Positions 43,453-52,487 of a stretch of DNA of 61,424 bases are shown here, piece after piece. Made by a program: the position numbers and the translations under genes. Below the pieces are notes generated by a model. The model was given only the letters and a program-made list of their open reading frames with translations, was not told where the DNA came from and searched no databases. Numbering within the stretch: the first letter of the stretch is position 1; every line of letters starts with the position of its first letter. This DNA is from an uncultured SAR116 cluster alpha proteobacterium (GTDB lineage Bacteria > Pseudomonadota > Alphaproteobacteria > Puniceispirillales > Marisalimonadaceae), in NCBI GenBank assembly GCA_902524215.1, contig CABZCK010000007.1:1-61424 (forward strand), written 5' to 3'.

Positions 43453-44457
43453 ATGAGTGTTGAATTATTAAACTTTATTGAAACTGTAATTAATGGACTA
43501 ATGTCTGGAATAATGTACTCTCTAGTTGCATTAGGTTTTGTTCTTATTTTTAAAGCTTCAGGTGTTTTTAATTTTGCTCAAGGAGTTTTTGCATTATTTG
43601 CAGCACTAACATTAGTTGGATTTCAAACTGGTCAAGTGCCATTTTCGCATTTAATCAATGAATTGTTCGGAACTAACTTTCACAACTGGTATCCTTCATT
43701 ACATAGTTTCTTTGCAATAATTCTAACTATAATTACAATGATCGTTCTCGCTTGGCTTATAGAAAAACTGGTTTTAAAACATTTAGTTAACCAAGAACCA
43801 ATAATATTATTTATGGCCACTATTGGATTAGCTTTCGTATTGGAAGGTGTTGGTGACTTAATGTGGGGGTCAGATGTTAAAGTCTTAGATGTGGGAATAC
43901 CAAGTGGTGGTTCTGAATGGTTAGAAAAGACCACGATAGGTTGGGCATCTGAGGGAAGTGAATATTATGGAATGTATATTGATGTGTTAAATGTATGGGC
44001 TACTATAATTGCTGTCATACTTGTTACTGCATTAGCTTTATTTTCACAATATACTAAAACTGGAAGAGCTTTAAGAGCAGTTGCTGACGACCACCAGGCT
44101 GCTTTATCAGTGGGTATTTCACTTAGAAGCATTTGGGTGTTAGTTTGGGCAATTTCAGGCTTTATTGCTATGGTTGCTGGCATAATGTGGGGAACAGAAT
44201 CTGGTGTACAATTTTCACTTTCTTTAATTGCTTTAAAAGCACTACCAGTATTAATATTAGGTGGTTTTACATCTATACCAGGCGCAATCATAGGCGGTCT
44301 CTTAATTGGTCTTGGTGAAAAACTAGCTGAAATATACATCGGTGGTTTATTAGACATTGGAGCAATCGAAAACTGGTTTGCCTATTTTATGGCATTAGTA
44401 TTTTTACTTTTCAGGCCACAAGGTTTATTTGGCGACAAGATTATAGAGAGAGTGTAA
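43453..44457 (+). CDS. livH: Branched-chain-type ABC transporter permease LivH (second system)
   Basis: A 334-residue permease with about eight helices. ALGFVLIFKASGVFNFAQGV and the coupling segment VGISLRSIWVLVWAISGFIA identify LivH. The central periplasmic loop (around residues 135-175) is longer than in the first LivH and includes GGSEWLEKTTIGWASEGSEY. AGAGGAAAAAT precedes the ATG. The stop shares one base with the LivM start (TAATG). Confidence 0.9.
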   Translation: MSVELLNFIETVINGLMSGIMYSLVALGFVLIFKASGVFNFAQGVFALFAALTLVGFQTGQVPFSHLINELFGTNFHNWYPSLHSFFAIILTIITMIVLAWLIEKLVLKHLVNQEPIILFMATIGLAFVLEGVGDLMWGSDVKVLDVGIPSGGSEWLEKTTIGWASEGSEYYGMYIDVLNVWATIIAVILVTALALFSQYTKTGRALRAVADDHQAALSVGISLRSIWVLVWAISGFIAMVAGIMWGTESGVQFSLSLIALKALPVLILGGFTSIPGAIIGGLLIGLGEKLAEIYIGGLLDIGAIENWFAYFMALVFLLFRPQGLFGDKIIERV

Positions 44458-45536
44458 TGATTTATAAAGAAACGGGACAATTTAAATCTACTTACGAATC
44501 AGACCATTCCATTTTTCCTCTGATTCAAGATAAAATAGCTTTCAATTTACTTATGTTAGTGGCTTTTTTAATTGTACCGTTTTTTATAGACAGCTATTGG
44601 GAAAAAGCAATTTTAATTCCTTTTTTAATCTATTCAATGGCAGCAATTGGTTTAAATATTCTTACAGGATATTGTGGTCAGGTTTCACTAGGAACAGGTG
44701 GTTTCATGGCTGTTGGAGCCTTTGCTACATATAAAATAATGACCTTTTTTCCTGATTTAAATATAATGATAATTGTATTGTTATCTGGAGTAATCACAGC
44801 CTTTGTCGGAATTTTATTTGGCTTACCTTCCTTAAGAATCAAAGGATTTTATCTTGCAGTAGCTACATTGGCATCTCAATTTTTTATAATTTGGTTATTT
44901 AATAAAGTACCTTGGTTCTATAATTATTCTGATACTGGACAGATTACAGTTTCAGAAAGAACAATGTTTGGAGTTGCAGTAACTGGTGCAAATGCTCCAC
45001 CTTACGCAACATATCTTTTTTGTTTGATATTAGTTGTTGTATTAGGATTTGCTGCAAAAAATATGATTAGAAGTAAAATTGGCAGGTCTTGGATGGCTAT
45101 TAGAGATATGGACATAGCCGCAGAAATTATTGGCGTTCCCCCTTTAAAGACTAAATTATCAGCTTTTGCAATTAGTTCTTTTTATATAGGTATAGCTGGT
45201 TCGCTTTATTTTGCTGTGTACTTAGGAGCCTTAGAGGTTACAGAATCATTTGATATTATGGCAATCTCATTTCCAGTTTTATTTATGATTATAATTGGGG
45301 GCTTAGGGTCTATGCTAGGTTCTTTTTTAGGAGCAGCTTTTATAGTTCTTCTTCCAATATTTCTTAAAAATGTAATGGTAGATTTGATTGGACTTTCAGC
45401 TGTAACAGCTAAACATTTCGAAATTACTATATGGGGATTATTAATGGTCGTTTTTTTAATTTTAGAACCACATGGTTTAGCAAGATTGTGGTCTATTGCA
45501 AAAGAAAAATTAAGAAAATGGCCTTTCCCATATTAA
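44457..45536 (+). CDS. livM: Branched-chain-type ABC transporter permease LivM (second system)
   Basis: A 359-residue permease. An N-terminal cytoplasmic stretch of about 35 residues precedes the helices. LNILTGYCGQVSLGTGGFMA, the coupling region IIGVPPLKTKLSAFAISSFY, and FPVLFMIIIGGLGSMLGSFL are LivM features. It completes the channel with LivH. The gap to the binding-protein gene is 47 nt and holds AAAGGAGGAG, the ribosome site for that gene. Confidence 0.9.
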   Translation: MIYKETGQFKSTYESDHSIFPLIQDKIAFNLLMLVAFLIVPFFIDSYWEKAILIPFLIYSMAAIGLNILTGYCGQVSLGTGGFMAVGAFATYKIMTFFPDLNIMIIVLLSGVITAFVGILFGLPSLRIKGFYLAVATLASQFFIIWLFNKVPWFYNYSDTGQITVSERTMFGVAVTGANAPPYATYLFCLILVVVLGFAAKNMIRSKIGRSWMAIRDMDIAAEIIGVPPLKTKLSAFAISSFYIGIAGSLYFAVYLGALEVTESFDIMAISFPVLFMIIIGGLGSMLGSFLGAAFIVLLPIFLKNVMVDLIGLSAVTAKHFEITIWGLLMVVFLILEPHGLARLWSIAKEKLRKWPFPY

Positions 45537-45583
45537 GATTTTAAGTTAAGCTTTATATATTAAATCTCAAAAAGGAGGAGAGT

Positions 45584-46879
45584 ATGGGATTAAAAAAAAT
45601 GATGGTTGGATTTTTAGGTTCAGTCATTGCGATTGGTGGATTTTTAGAAGTCGCAACTGCTGACCTTAAGTTTCCAATGTTAGTTTACCGAACTGGAGCC
45701 TACGCGCCTAACGGTATTCCAAATGCAGACGGATTTGTTGATTATTACAAAATGATCAATGCAAGAGATGGAGGTATTGGTGGAGAAAAGATAGTTTTTC
45801 CAGAATGTGAAACAGGATATAAAACCCAAGTTGGTGTAGAGTGTTATGAAAAGCATAAGGAAAATGCAATGGTTTTTCAGCCAATGTCGACAGGTATTAC
45901 ATATCAACTAATACCTAAAGCGTCTGCTGATGGTGTTACGGTTTACTCAACTGGTTATGGAAGAACTTCTGCTAAAAACGGGAAAGTTTTTAAGTGGATA
46001 TTTAATGCGCCTGCAACCTATTGGGATGGAGCTTCTATTGCTGTAAGACATATTTTGAAACAAAACTTGGGTAATATTAAGGGCAAAAAAATTGCACTTG
46101 TATATCATAATTCAGCATATGGAAAAGAACCAATTAGAACTTTGCAAGTTTTAGCTAAAAAACATGGCTATAAACTTTTATTGCTTCCAGTAGATCATCC
46201 TGGTCAAGAACAAAAAGCTACATGGCTAAAAATTAGAAAACAGAGACCTAATTATGTCCTAATGTGGGGTTGGGGTGTGATGAACCAAGTAGCTATTAAA
46301 CAGGCCGCTTCAATAAAGTTTCCTATGGAAAATTTTATTGGAATTTGGTGGTCTGGATCTGAAAACGATGTATTGCCTGCTGGCGCCGGCGCACATGGTT
46401 ATAAAGCCTTAACCTTCAACGCACCTGGTGATGATTACCAAGTTCATAAAGATATTAAAAAATATGTACATGACAAAGGTCAAGCATCTGGTGATGGATC
46501 ACATTTTGGAACTGTTCTTTATAATAGAGGTTTATTCCAAGCTATGGTTCAAGTAGAAGCTGCCAGAGTAGCTCAGCAAATTCATGGAACATCTAAAATT
46601 ACACCTGCAATGTATCGTGATGGAATGGAAAATGTTGATCTTAATGCAAAACGAATGGAAGAATTAGGATTTAAAAATTTCGCACCTCCATTTAAAAATA
46701 CTTGTGAAAATCACGGTGGAAGTGGTTTAGCAGCTGTACAACAATGGGATGCTAAAACTAAGAAGTGGAATATGATCACAGAGTATATGTATGGTGATGC
46801 TGCAGTAGTTGATAAGTTAATTGCTGAAGATTCTACTAAATATGCTAAAGAGCAAAAGATTGCAATGCGTTGTAATTAA
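45584..46879 (+). CDS. ABC transporter substrate-binding protein (second liv-type system)
   Basis: A 431-residue periplasmic protein with a signal peptide (about 1-27, ending VATA before DLKFP). The start of the mature domain, MLVYRTGAYAPNGIPNADGF, and AECETGY-like FPECETGYKTQVGVECYE resemble the binding proteins of liv clusters that carry an acyl-CoA synthetase. AGGAGG before the ATG indicates strong translation. A rho-independent-type hairpin follows the stop. The ligand is unknown; the linked CoA ligases argue for a carboxylic acid rather than an ordinary branched-chain amino acid. Confidence 0.88.
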   Translation: MGLKKMMVGFLGSVIAIGGFLEVATADLKFPMLVYRTGAYAPNGIPNADGFVDYYKMINARDGGIGGEKIVFPECETGYKTQVGVECYEKHKENAMVFQPMSTGITYQLIPKASADGVTVYSTGYGRTSAKNGKVFKWIFNAPATYWDGASIAVRHILKQNLGNIKGKKIALVYHNSAYGKEPIRTLQVLAKKHGYKLLLLPVDHPGQEQKATWLKIRKQRPNYVLMWGWGVMNQVAIKQAASIKFPMENFIGIWWSGSENDVLPAGAGAHGYKALTFNAPGDDYQVHKDIKKYVHDKGQASGDGSHFGTVLYNRGLFQAMVQVEAARVAQQIHGTSKITPAMYRDGMENVDLNAKRMEELGFKNFAPPFKNTCENHGGSGLAAVQQWDAKTKKWNMITEYMYGDAAVVDKLIAEDSTKYAKEQKIAMRCN

Positions 46880-46886
46880 ATATTTT

Positions 46887-46915
46887 AAAAGAGAGTCTTA
46901 GGGCTCTCTTTTTTT
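46887..46915 (+). terminator. Rho-independent-type terminator/attenuator between binding-protein gene and livF
   Basis: An 11-bp stem AAAAGAGAGTC (46887-46897) pairs with GGCTCTCTTTT (46902-46912) around a TTAG loop, one pair being G-T, followed by further T residues to 46915. It is the best terminator-like structure in the window. Because livF begins 12 nt later on the same strand, it probably acts as a partial terminator that raises binding-protein message over livF and later genes. Confidence 0.75.
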
Positions 46916-46926
46916 AAGGAATTTTT

Positions 46927-47757
46927 ATGAATGAACTTTCAAAAATTGATAAAAAAACAGCACAAAATATCTTGGAAGTAAATAATATAGAAGCTGTATA
47001 TAATCATGTTATTTTAGTATTAAAAGGCGTTAGTTTAAATGTTAAAAAAGGTGGTATAACCACTTTGTTAGGTGGAAACGGAGCTGGAAAAACAACTACT
47101 TTAAAATCAATTTCTAATCTTCTTGCCTCAGAAAGAGGCGAAGTTACAAAAGGTTCCATAACGTTTAATAACCAAGATGTTCATCAATTAGACCCATCTC
47201 AACTTGTAAAAATGGGAGTTATTCAAGTAATGGAAGGAAGACATTGTTTTGAGCATTTAACTGTTGAAGAAAATTTATTAACAGGTGGTTATACTAGAAA
47301 AAGTAATAAGGAAGTAAAAAACGATCTTGAAAGGGTTTATGAGTATTTTCCAAGATTAAAAGAAAGAAGAACTTCTCAAGCTGGTTATACTTCAGGTGGC
47401 GAACAGCAAATGGTAGCGATTGGAAGAGCGTTAATGGCTAACCCTAAAATGATTTTGCTTGATGAACCGTCAATGGGCTTGGCTCCACAGTTAGTAAAAC
47501 AAATTTTTGAAATCGTTTCTCAAATTAATAAAAAAGAAGGTGTAACAATTCTTTTAGCTGAGCAGAATACAAATATGGCTCTTCAATATGCAGAATACGC
47601 TTATATTTTAGAAAATGGAAGAGTTGTAATGGAAGGAACTGCAAAGTCCATGAGAGACAATGAAGATGTGAAAGAATTTTATTTAGGTATTTCTGGAGAG
47701 GGGCGTCAGTCATACAGAGATTTTAAACAATATCGTAGAAGAAAACGTTGGCTATAA
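46927..47757 (+). CDS. livF: Branched-chain-type ABC transporter ATP-binding protein LivF (second system)
   Basis: A 276-residue ATPase. Walker A is GGNGAGKT, the signature is TSGGEQQMVAIGRAL, Walker B is ILLDEPSMGL and the switch is LLAEQN. A C-terminal extension, SYRDFKQYRRRKRWL, is basic and is shared by LivF proteins from synthetase-linked clusters as I recall them. AAGGA precedes the ATG directly after the terminator-like hairpin. It ends 7 nt before the PaaK-like gene. Confidence 0.91.
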   Translation: MNELSKIDKKTAQNILEVNNIEAVYNHVILVLKGVSLNVKKGGITTLLGGNGAGKTTTLKSISNLLASERGEVTKGSITFNNQDVHQLDPSQLVKMGVIQVMEGRHCFEHLTVEENLLTGGYTRKSNKEVKNDLERVYEYFPRLKERRTSQAGYTSGGEQQMVAIGRALMANPKMILLDEPSMGLAPQLVKQIFEIVSQINKKEGVTILLAEQNTNMALQYAEYAYILENGRVVMEGTAKSMRDNEDVKEFYLGISGEGRQSYRDFKQYRRRKRWL

Positions 47758-47764
47758 TTTAATT

Positions 47765-49006
47765 ATGAGTCCAATATTTTTTGATTCTAAAGAAGTTAGA
47801 TCATCTGAAGAAAGAGAAAATGATCATTTAGTTAGCTTAAAAAAACTTATTGAAAAGGCTAAAACTATTACTCTACATTCTGACCGTTTAAAAAAAGAGA
47901 TTTCTTCTTTAACTGATTTACAAAAAATTGATGTTTTTCGCAAAAGTGATTTAATTAAAATACAAAAGAAAAACTTACCTTTTGGTAATTTAAATTTTAA
48001 AGAACTTTCAGAATTTTCTCATATTTATAGATCACCTGGTCCAATCTATGATTTAGATGGTTATGGTAACAATTGGTGGCGCTTCGCTAGAGCTTTAAAT
48101 GCAGCAGGATTTAATAATAAAGACATAGTTCAAAATTGTTTTTCATATCACTTTACTCCAGCTGGCATGATGTTTGACGAAGCTGCAAAAATTTTGAAAT
48201 GTACAATTTTTCCTGCAGGTGGAGAAAATTCAGATATGCAAGCCGAAATTATGTCTGAAATAAATACTACAGGATATGTTGGAATACCTGATTTTTTAAA
48301 AATTATTATTGAAAAAGCTGAAAATAATGACTTACCAATAAGTAATTTAAAAAAAGCTTTATTTTCTGGAGGCCCCTTATTTCCTGATGTTGCTGAATAT
48401 TTCAACAGTAAAAATATAAATTTTTATCAATGTTACGGAACTGCAGATCTTGGTCTTATTGCTTACGAGGCGGATATTAATGATGGAATGATTGTGGATG
48501 AAGACATTATTTTAGAGATTGTAAAACCAGGTACTAATGAAAGAGTGCCAAATGGAGAAGTTGGAGAAGTTATAGTAACAGTTCTAAATAATTATGAATT
48601 ACCAATAATACGATTTGCAACTGGAGATTTATCTACAATTATTGAAGGTCGAAGCAAAACTGGAAGAACAAACATTAGAATCAAAGGGTGGATGGGTCGA
48701 GCTGACCAAACAACAAAAGTTAGAGGGATGTTTGTTCAACCGTCTCAAATTGCCAAAATTATTGACAACTTGTTCACTAATAAGCCAAAAGCAAAATTAA
48801 TAGTAAGTAGAGAGAATAATCGTGATAATTTAAAACTTCTAATAGAATACGTTTCAAATGAAAACGATAAAATAGCTTTAAATGAAAAAGTTGTTGATGA
48901 AATGAAAAAAATTCTTAATTTGAATGGTATAGTTGAATTTGTCAATTTAGGCTCATTGCCTAATGATGGTAAAGTTATTGATGATGTAAGAGATTTTGGA
49001 GATTAA
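47765..49006 (+). CDS. PaaK-like phenylacetate-CoA ligase family protein with degenerate P-loop
   Basis: A 413-residue member of the phenylacetate-CoA ligase branch of the ANL superfamily. FARALNAAGFNNKDIVQNCF, SYHFTPAGMMFDEAA, and the A5-like CYGTADLGLIAYE are recognisable, and the C-terminal DGKVIDDVR keeps the lysine. The glycine/serine-rich ATP loop (SSGTTG.P) of PaaK is replaced by YRSPGPIYDL near residue 86, so ATP handling may differ or be lost. Continuous with livF upstream and an SDR downstream (1-nt gap), it is part of the nine-gene operon. Aromatic-acid activation is possible but not shown. Confidence 0.75.
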   Translation: MSPIFFDSKEVRSSEERENDHLVSLKKLIEKAKTITLHSDRLKKEISSLTDLQKIDVFRKSDLIKIQKKNLPFGNLNFKELSEFSHIYRSPGPIYDLDGYGNNWWRFARALNAAGFNNKDIVQNCFSYHFTPAGMMFDEAAKILKCTIFPAGGENSDMQAEIMSEINTTGYVGIPDFLKIIIEKAENNDLPISNLKKALFSGGPLFPDVAEYFNSKNINFYQCYGTADLGLIAYEADINDGMIVDEDIILEIVKPGTNERVPNGEVGEVIVTVLNNYELPIIRFATGDLSTIIEGRSKTGRTNIRIKGWMGRADQTTKVRGMFVQPSQIAKIIDNLFTNKPKAKLIVSRENNRDNLKLLIEYVSNENDKIALNEKVVDEMKKILNLNGIVEFVNLGSLPNDGKVIDDVRDFGD

Positions 49007-49007
49007 A

Positions 49008-49757
49008 ATGAATATTAATAAAGTTAATGCAGTTGTTACAGGTGGTGGTAGTGGTCTCGGAGAAGGGACTGCCAAATACTTAAAAAGTAAAGGAGCGAAT
49101 GTATTTCTTATAGATTTAAATGAGGATAAATTGAAACAAGTTTCTTCAGAATTGGATGCAGAATACTTTGTTGGAGATGTTTCTGATCCAAATTTAATGT
49201 CTGAAGCAATTGGAAATTTAGACAATATTAATTGCTTAGTCAATTGCGCAGGAATTGCTGTAGGATCCAAAGTTGTATCCAGTAGAGGAATACATGATTT
49301 TGGACTTTTTGAAAAAGTTCTTAGAATAAATTTGTTAGGTAGTTTTAACTTGATTCGACTGTGTGCAGATAAAATACAACATAATACTCCAGATGAAGAT
49401 GGCGAGAGAGGTGTTATTATAAATACTGCATCTGTAGCAGCTTTTGATGGTCAAATAGGTCAGGCAGCATACTCAGCTTCAAAGGGTGGTATTGCAGGTA
49501 TGACACTTCCAATTGCAAGAGAATTAGCAACACATGGAATTAGAGTTAATACAATAGCACCAGGTTTATTTGGAACACCAATGTTAACTGGAATGCCTGA
49601 TGAAGTCCAAAAGAGTTTAATTGCAACTACTCTATTTCCTAAAAGATTAGGCACATCACATGAATATGCACTTTTAGTAGAAAGTATAGTCACAAATGTT
49701 ATGTTAAATGGAGAAACAATCCGACTTGATGGATCCGTAAGATTAGCTCCTAAATAA
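49008..49757 (+). CDS. SDR 3-hydroxyacyl-CoA dehydrogenase (type II, HSD17B10-like)
   Basis: A 249-residue short-chain dehydrogenase. TGGGSGLG (11-18) binds NAD, Asp36 selects NAD over NADP, and the catalytic set is Ser142, Tyr155 and Lys159. FGLFEKVLRINLLGSFNLIR and RGVIINTASVAAFDGQIGQA match type II 3-hydroxyacyl-CoA dehydrogenase, including the human HSD17B10 branch, which also serves isoleucine degradation. GGAG precedes the ATG at 49008; a TTG at 48996 inside the previous gene is rejected. Confidence 0.88.
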   Translation: MNINKVNAVVTGGGSGLGEGTAKYLKSKGANVFLIDLNEDKLKQVSSELDAEYFVGDVSDPNLMSEAIGNLDNINCLVNCAGIAVGSKVVSSRGIHDFGLFEKVLRINLLGSFNLIRLCADKIQHNTPDEDGERGVIINTASVAAFDGQIGQAAYSASKGGIAGMTLPIARELATHGIRVNTIAPGLFGTPMLTGMPDEVQKSLIATTLFPKRLGTSHEYALLVESIVTNVMLNGETIRLDGSVRLAPK

Positions 49758-49758
49758 A

Positions 49759-50211
49759 ATGAAATATTCAAAAATGTTTTTTGAAGATTTTGAAATTGGT
49801 TTAGTTTTTAATACAGGATCAAAAAAAATCACTAAAAATGAAATAATTAGTTTTGCAAAAAACTATGATCCTCAATATTTTCATGTTGATGAAAATAAAG
49901 CAAAAAGTGGGCCCTTTGGAACACTTGTTTCAAGTGGTTTCATGACACTTGGTGTATCATTTACACAGTTTTTTGAAATTGGTGTTGTTAAAGATACTGG
50001 TATGGGTGCTTGGGGTATAGATGAATTAAGATGGACTTTTCCAGTTTATCCAAATGATGAACTTAAATCAGAAGTAAAAGTTATAGAAAAAAAATTATCT
50101 TCTAAAAATCCTAACAAAGGGACTGTTAGAACTCTTCATACTGTTACCAATCAAAATGACAAAGTTGTAATGACTTGGATCGCAAATTTTCTAATTAAAA
50201 CTAAAAATTAA
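49759..50211 (+). CDS. MaoC-like (R)-specific enoyl-CoA hydratase
   Basis: A 150-residue hot-dog protein. YDPQYFHVDENKAKSGPFG carries the hydratase-2 pair Asp37 and His42, followed by LVSSGFMTLG. It would hydrate a 2-enoyl-CoA, complementing the SDR one base upstream. It ends the nine-gene plus-strand operon, 1 nt from the convergent thiolase stop. Confidence 0.87.
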   Translation: MKYSKMFFEDFEIGLVFNTGSKKITKNEIISFAKNYDPQYFHVDENKAKSGPFGTLVSSGFMTLGVSFTQFFEIGVVKDTGMGAWGIDELRWTFPVYPNDELKSEVKVIEKKLSSKNPNKGTVRTLHTVTNQNDKVVMTWIANFLIKTKN

Positions 50212-50212
50212 A

Positions 50213-51385
50213 CTAACAATTTTCAATTATGACTGCTATCCCTTGACCACCACCTATGCACATTGTTGCTAAACCATATTTAGCATTTCTTCTTTTGAGT
50301 TCATGAACAAGTTTTGTCATTATAATTGAACCAGTCGCTCCTACAGGATGTCCTAAAGCAATTGCACCACCATTAACATTTACTTTAGCTTCATCTAATC
50401 CTAACTCTTTATTTACAGCACATGCTTGAGCAGCAAATGCCTCATTTGATTCAACTAAATCTAAGTCATCAATTGACAACCCTACTTTTTTTAATGCCAT
50501 CTTAGAAGCTGGAATTGGTCCCAAACCCATCTCATCAGGCTCTACTCCTGCAAAACCATAGGAAATTATTTTGGCCATTGGTTTACCCTTCTTTGCTTGC
50601 TTTTCATTAGCTAAAACTAGTGCTGATGCACCATCATTTATACCAGATGCGTTACCAGCAGTTACAGACCCATCATTTTTAAAGACTGTTTTTAAATTTG
50701 ATAAAGATTCTAATGTTGTATCATATTTTGGATGTTCATCTGTATCAAAAATATTAATACCTTTTCTAGATTTAATTTCAATGGGAGTAATTTGCTCTTT
50801 AAACAAACCTTTTTCTATAGCCTCTTTTGCACGTGTTTGACTATTTAATGCAAACTCATCCTGTTTTGATCGATCAATTTGATATCTTTCTGAAATATTT
50901 TCAGCCGTTATACCCATATGACCATGTCCAAACGGATCATGTAAAGCTCCCAACATCATATCAAAAACTTTGCTATCTCCCATTCTATTTCCCCAACGAA
51001 ACCCTTTCACAACATGCGTTCCGCTTGACATTACTTCAACACCTCCAGCCAATGCAATTTCTGTGTCGCCTAGCAATATAAGTTGTGAAGCACTAACTAT
51101 AGCTTGTAATCCAGAACCACATAATCGATTTACGGTAAGAGCACAAGAATCTTTTTTCAAACCTGAATTCAAAGCTATAACTCTACTAACATACATGTCT
51201 CTTGGTTCAGTATGGATTACATTGCCAAAAACGGCATGACCAATTTCTTCTGGTGATATATTTGATCTTTTGATACTTTCTTTGGCTACAATTGCACCTA
51301 AATCCACAGGGTCAAAATCTTTTAAAGAACCTCCAAATGCACCTACAGGTGATCTGGTAGCAGACATAATATAAACTTCATTCAT
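50213..51385 (-). CDS. Acetyl-CoA acetyltransferase/3-ketoacyl-CoA thiolase
   Basis: A 390-residue thiolase. The nucleophile is Cys89 in VNRLCGSGLQAI, ESNEAFAAQA is the NEAF motif, His346 is in GGAIALGHPVGATG and the second cysteine Cys376 is in MCIGGGQG, so all catalytic groups are present. I start at the ATG ending at 51385 because GGAGAAG lies five bases before it; an ATG at 51397 is possible. It follows the hydroxyisobutyryl-CoA hydrolase in a minus-strand acyl-CoA operon. Whether it acts in synthesis or degradation is not shown by sequence. Confidence 0.9.
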   Translation of the reverse strand: MNEVYIMSATRSPVGAFGGSLKDFDPVDLGAIVAKESIKRSNISPEEIGHAVFGNVIHTEPRDMYVSRVIALNSGLKKDSCALTVNRLCGSGLQAIVSASQLILLGDTEIALAGGVEVMSSGTHVVKGFRWGNRMGDSKVFDMMLGALHDPFGHGHMGITAENISERYQIDRSKQDEFALNSQTRAKEAIEKGLFKEQITPIEIKSRKGINIFDTDEHPKYDTTLESLSNLKTVFKNDGSVTAGNASGINDGASALVLANEKQAKKGKPMAKIISYGFAGVEPDEMGLGPIPASKMALKKVGLSIDDLDLVESNEAFAAQACAVNKELGLDEAKVNVNGGAIALGHPVGATGSIIMTKLVHELKRRNAKYGLATMCIGGGQGIAVIIENC

Positions 51386-51406
51386 AAACTTCTCCATACA
51401 ATAATT

Positions 51407-52477
51407 TTAAATTTTTAAATCTTTTTCATGTAATGGCTCAAAAAAGTGATTTACCCAAATCTCATCAACCTTATCAAGGTTACTAGGCTTCCATTGAGGG
51501 TTCCTATCTTTATCAACAAGCATAGCTCTTACTCCTTCATAGAAGTCACCTGATGCCTGACACCTTTGTACCATTCTATATTCCATTATAAGAGCGTCTT
51601 TAAGACTCATTTCTGTTGCCATATGAATTTGTTTAAAAGTTATTTTTAAAGATGTTGGAGATTTTCCTTTTAATTCGTGTTCAGTATTTTTTGAAAATTC
51701 ACTTCCATTTTGAATAAGTGAATATATTTTATTTAAAATTTCTTCAATATTTTCTTGTTCAAATATTTCTTTAATTTCAACCTGGTTTTTTTCAATAATA
51801 CTTTCTCCACTTACTTGACCACTAAATTTTTCAATTAAATTTGTAATTTGTTGATGATCTTTAGAAGGATTTTTAAAAATTTCATTTTTTAAATTTTGTA
51901 TATTTTTCGATTCAATATAATAATTTGATAGTCCTGTTTTCATCAAATCTATTGATTTTAATCTTGCACCAGTTAACGCTAACCACAAACCTATAGTTAT
52001 AGGTAGTTGGGCTAATAACCACCCTCCACCTACATCGGGGAAAAGACCAATAGTAGTCTCTGGCATTGCAAACATAGTTCTTTCAGTACAAACAATATGA
52101 CTTCCATGCATTGAAACACCAACACCACCTCCCATGGTCACGCCATCAATTAGAGCTATGTAAGGTTTTGTAAAATTATTAATTTTATAATTTAAAAGAT
52201 ATTCATCATAAAAAAATTTCTCTGAAAGCTCTGTTGGTGGACCACCCTCATCAAGAACTTGTTTTCTTAATGAAACTACATCTCCCCCTGCACAAAAAGC
52301 TTTTTCACCAGCACCTTCAATTATTACACATTTAATATCATCATCACTTTCGCATTTGTCTAAAAAGTCATTCATTTTTTGAACAATATTATACGTTAAA
52401 GCGTTTAACCTTTCTGGTCTGTTTAAAGTAATAATACCTACCCCGTCTTCAGATTTTAAAATTATTTCTTCATTCAT
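51407..52477 (-). CDS. 3-hydroxyisobutyryl-CoA hydrolase (crotonase family)
   Basis: A 356-residue crotonase-fold hydrolase for valine degradation, releasing 3-hydroxyisobutyrate. FCAGGDVVSLRKQ (61-73), TMGGGVGVSMHGSHIV and MPETTIGLFPDVGGGW with Glu140 and Asp148 are hallmark HIBCH features, and the C terminus with CQASGDFYEGVRAMLVDKD also fits. I start at the ATG ending at 52477, 10 nt after the dehydrogenase stop; an ATG at 52495 would overlap that gene. The following step enzyme, 3-hydroxyisobutyrate dehydrogenase, is not in the window. Confidence 0.9.
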   Translation of the reverse strand: MNEEIILKSEDGVGIITLNRPERLNALTYNIVQKMNDFLDKCESDDDIKCVIIEGAGEKAFCAGGDVVSLRKQVLDEGGPPTELSEKFFYDEYLLNYKINNFTKPYIALIDGVTMGGGVGVSMHGSHIVCTERTMFAMPETTIGLFPDVGGGWLLAQLPITIGLWLALTGARLKSIDLMKTGLSNYYIESKNIQNLKNEIFKNPSKDHQQITNLIEKFSGQVSGESIIEKNQVEIKEIFEQENIEEILNKIYSLIQNGSEFSKNTEHELKGKSPTSLKITFKQIHMATEMSLKDALIMEYRMVQRCQASGDFYEGVRAMLVDKDRNPQWKPSNLDKVDEIWVNHFFEPLHEKDLKI

Positions 52478-52487
52478 ATTATTCCCT

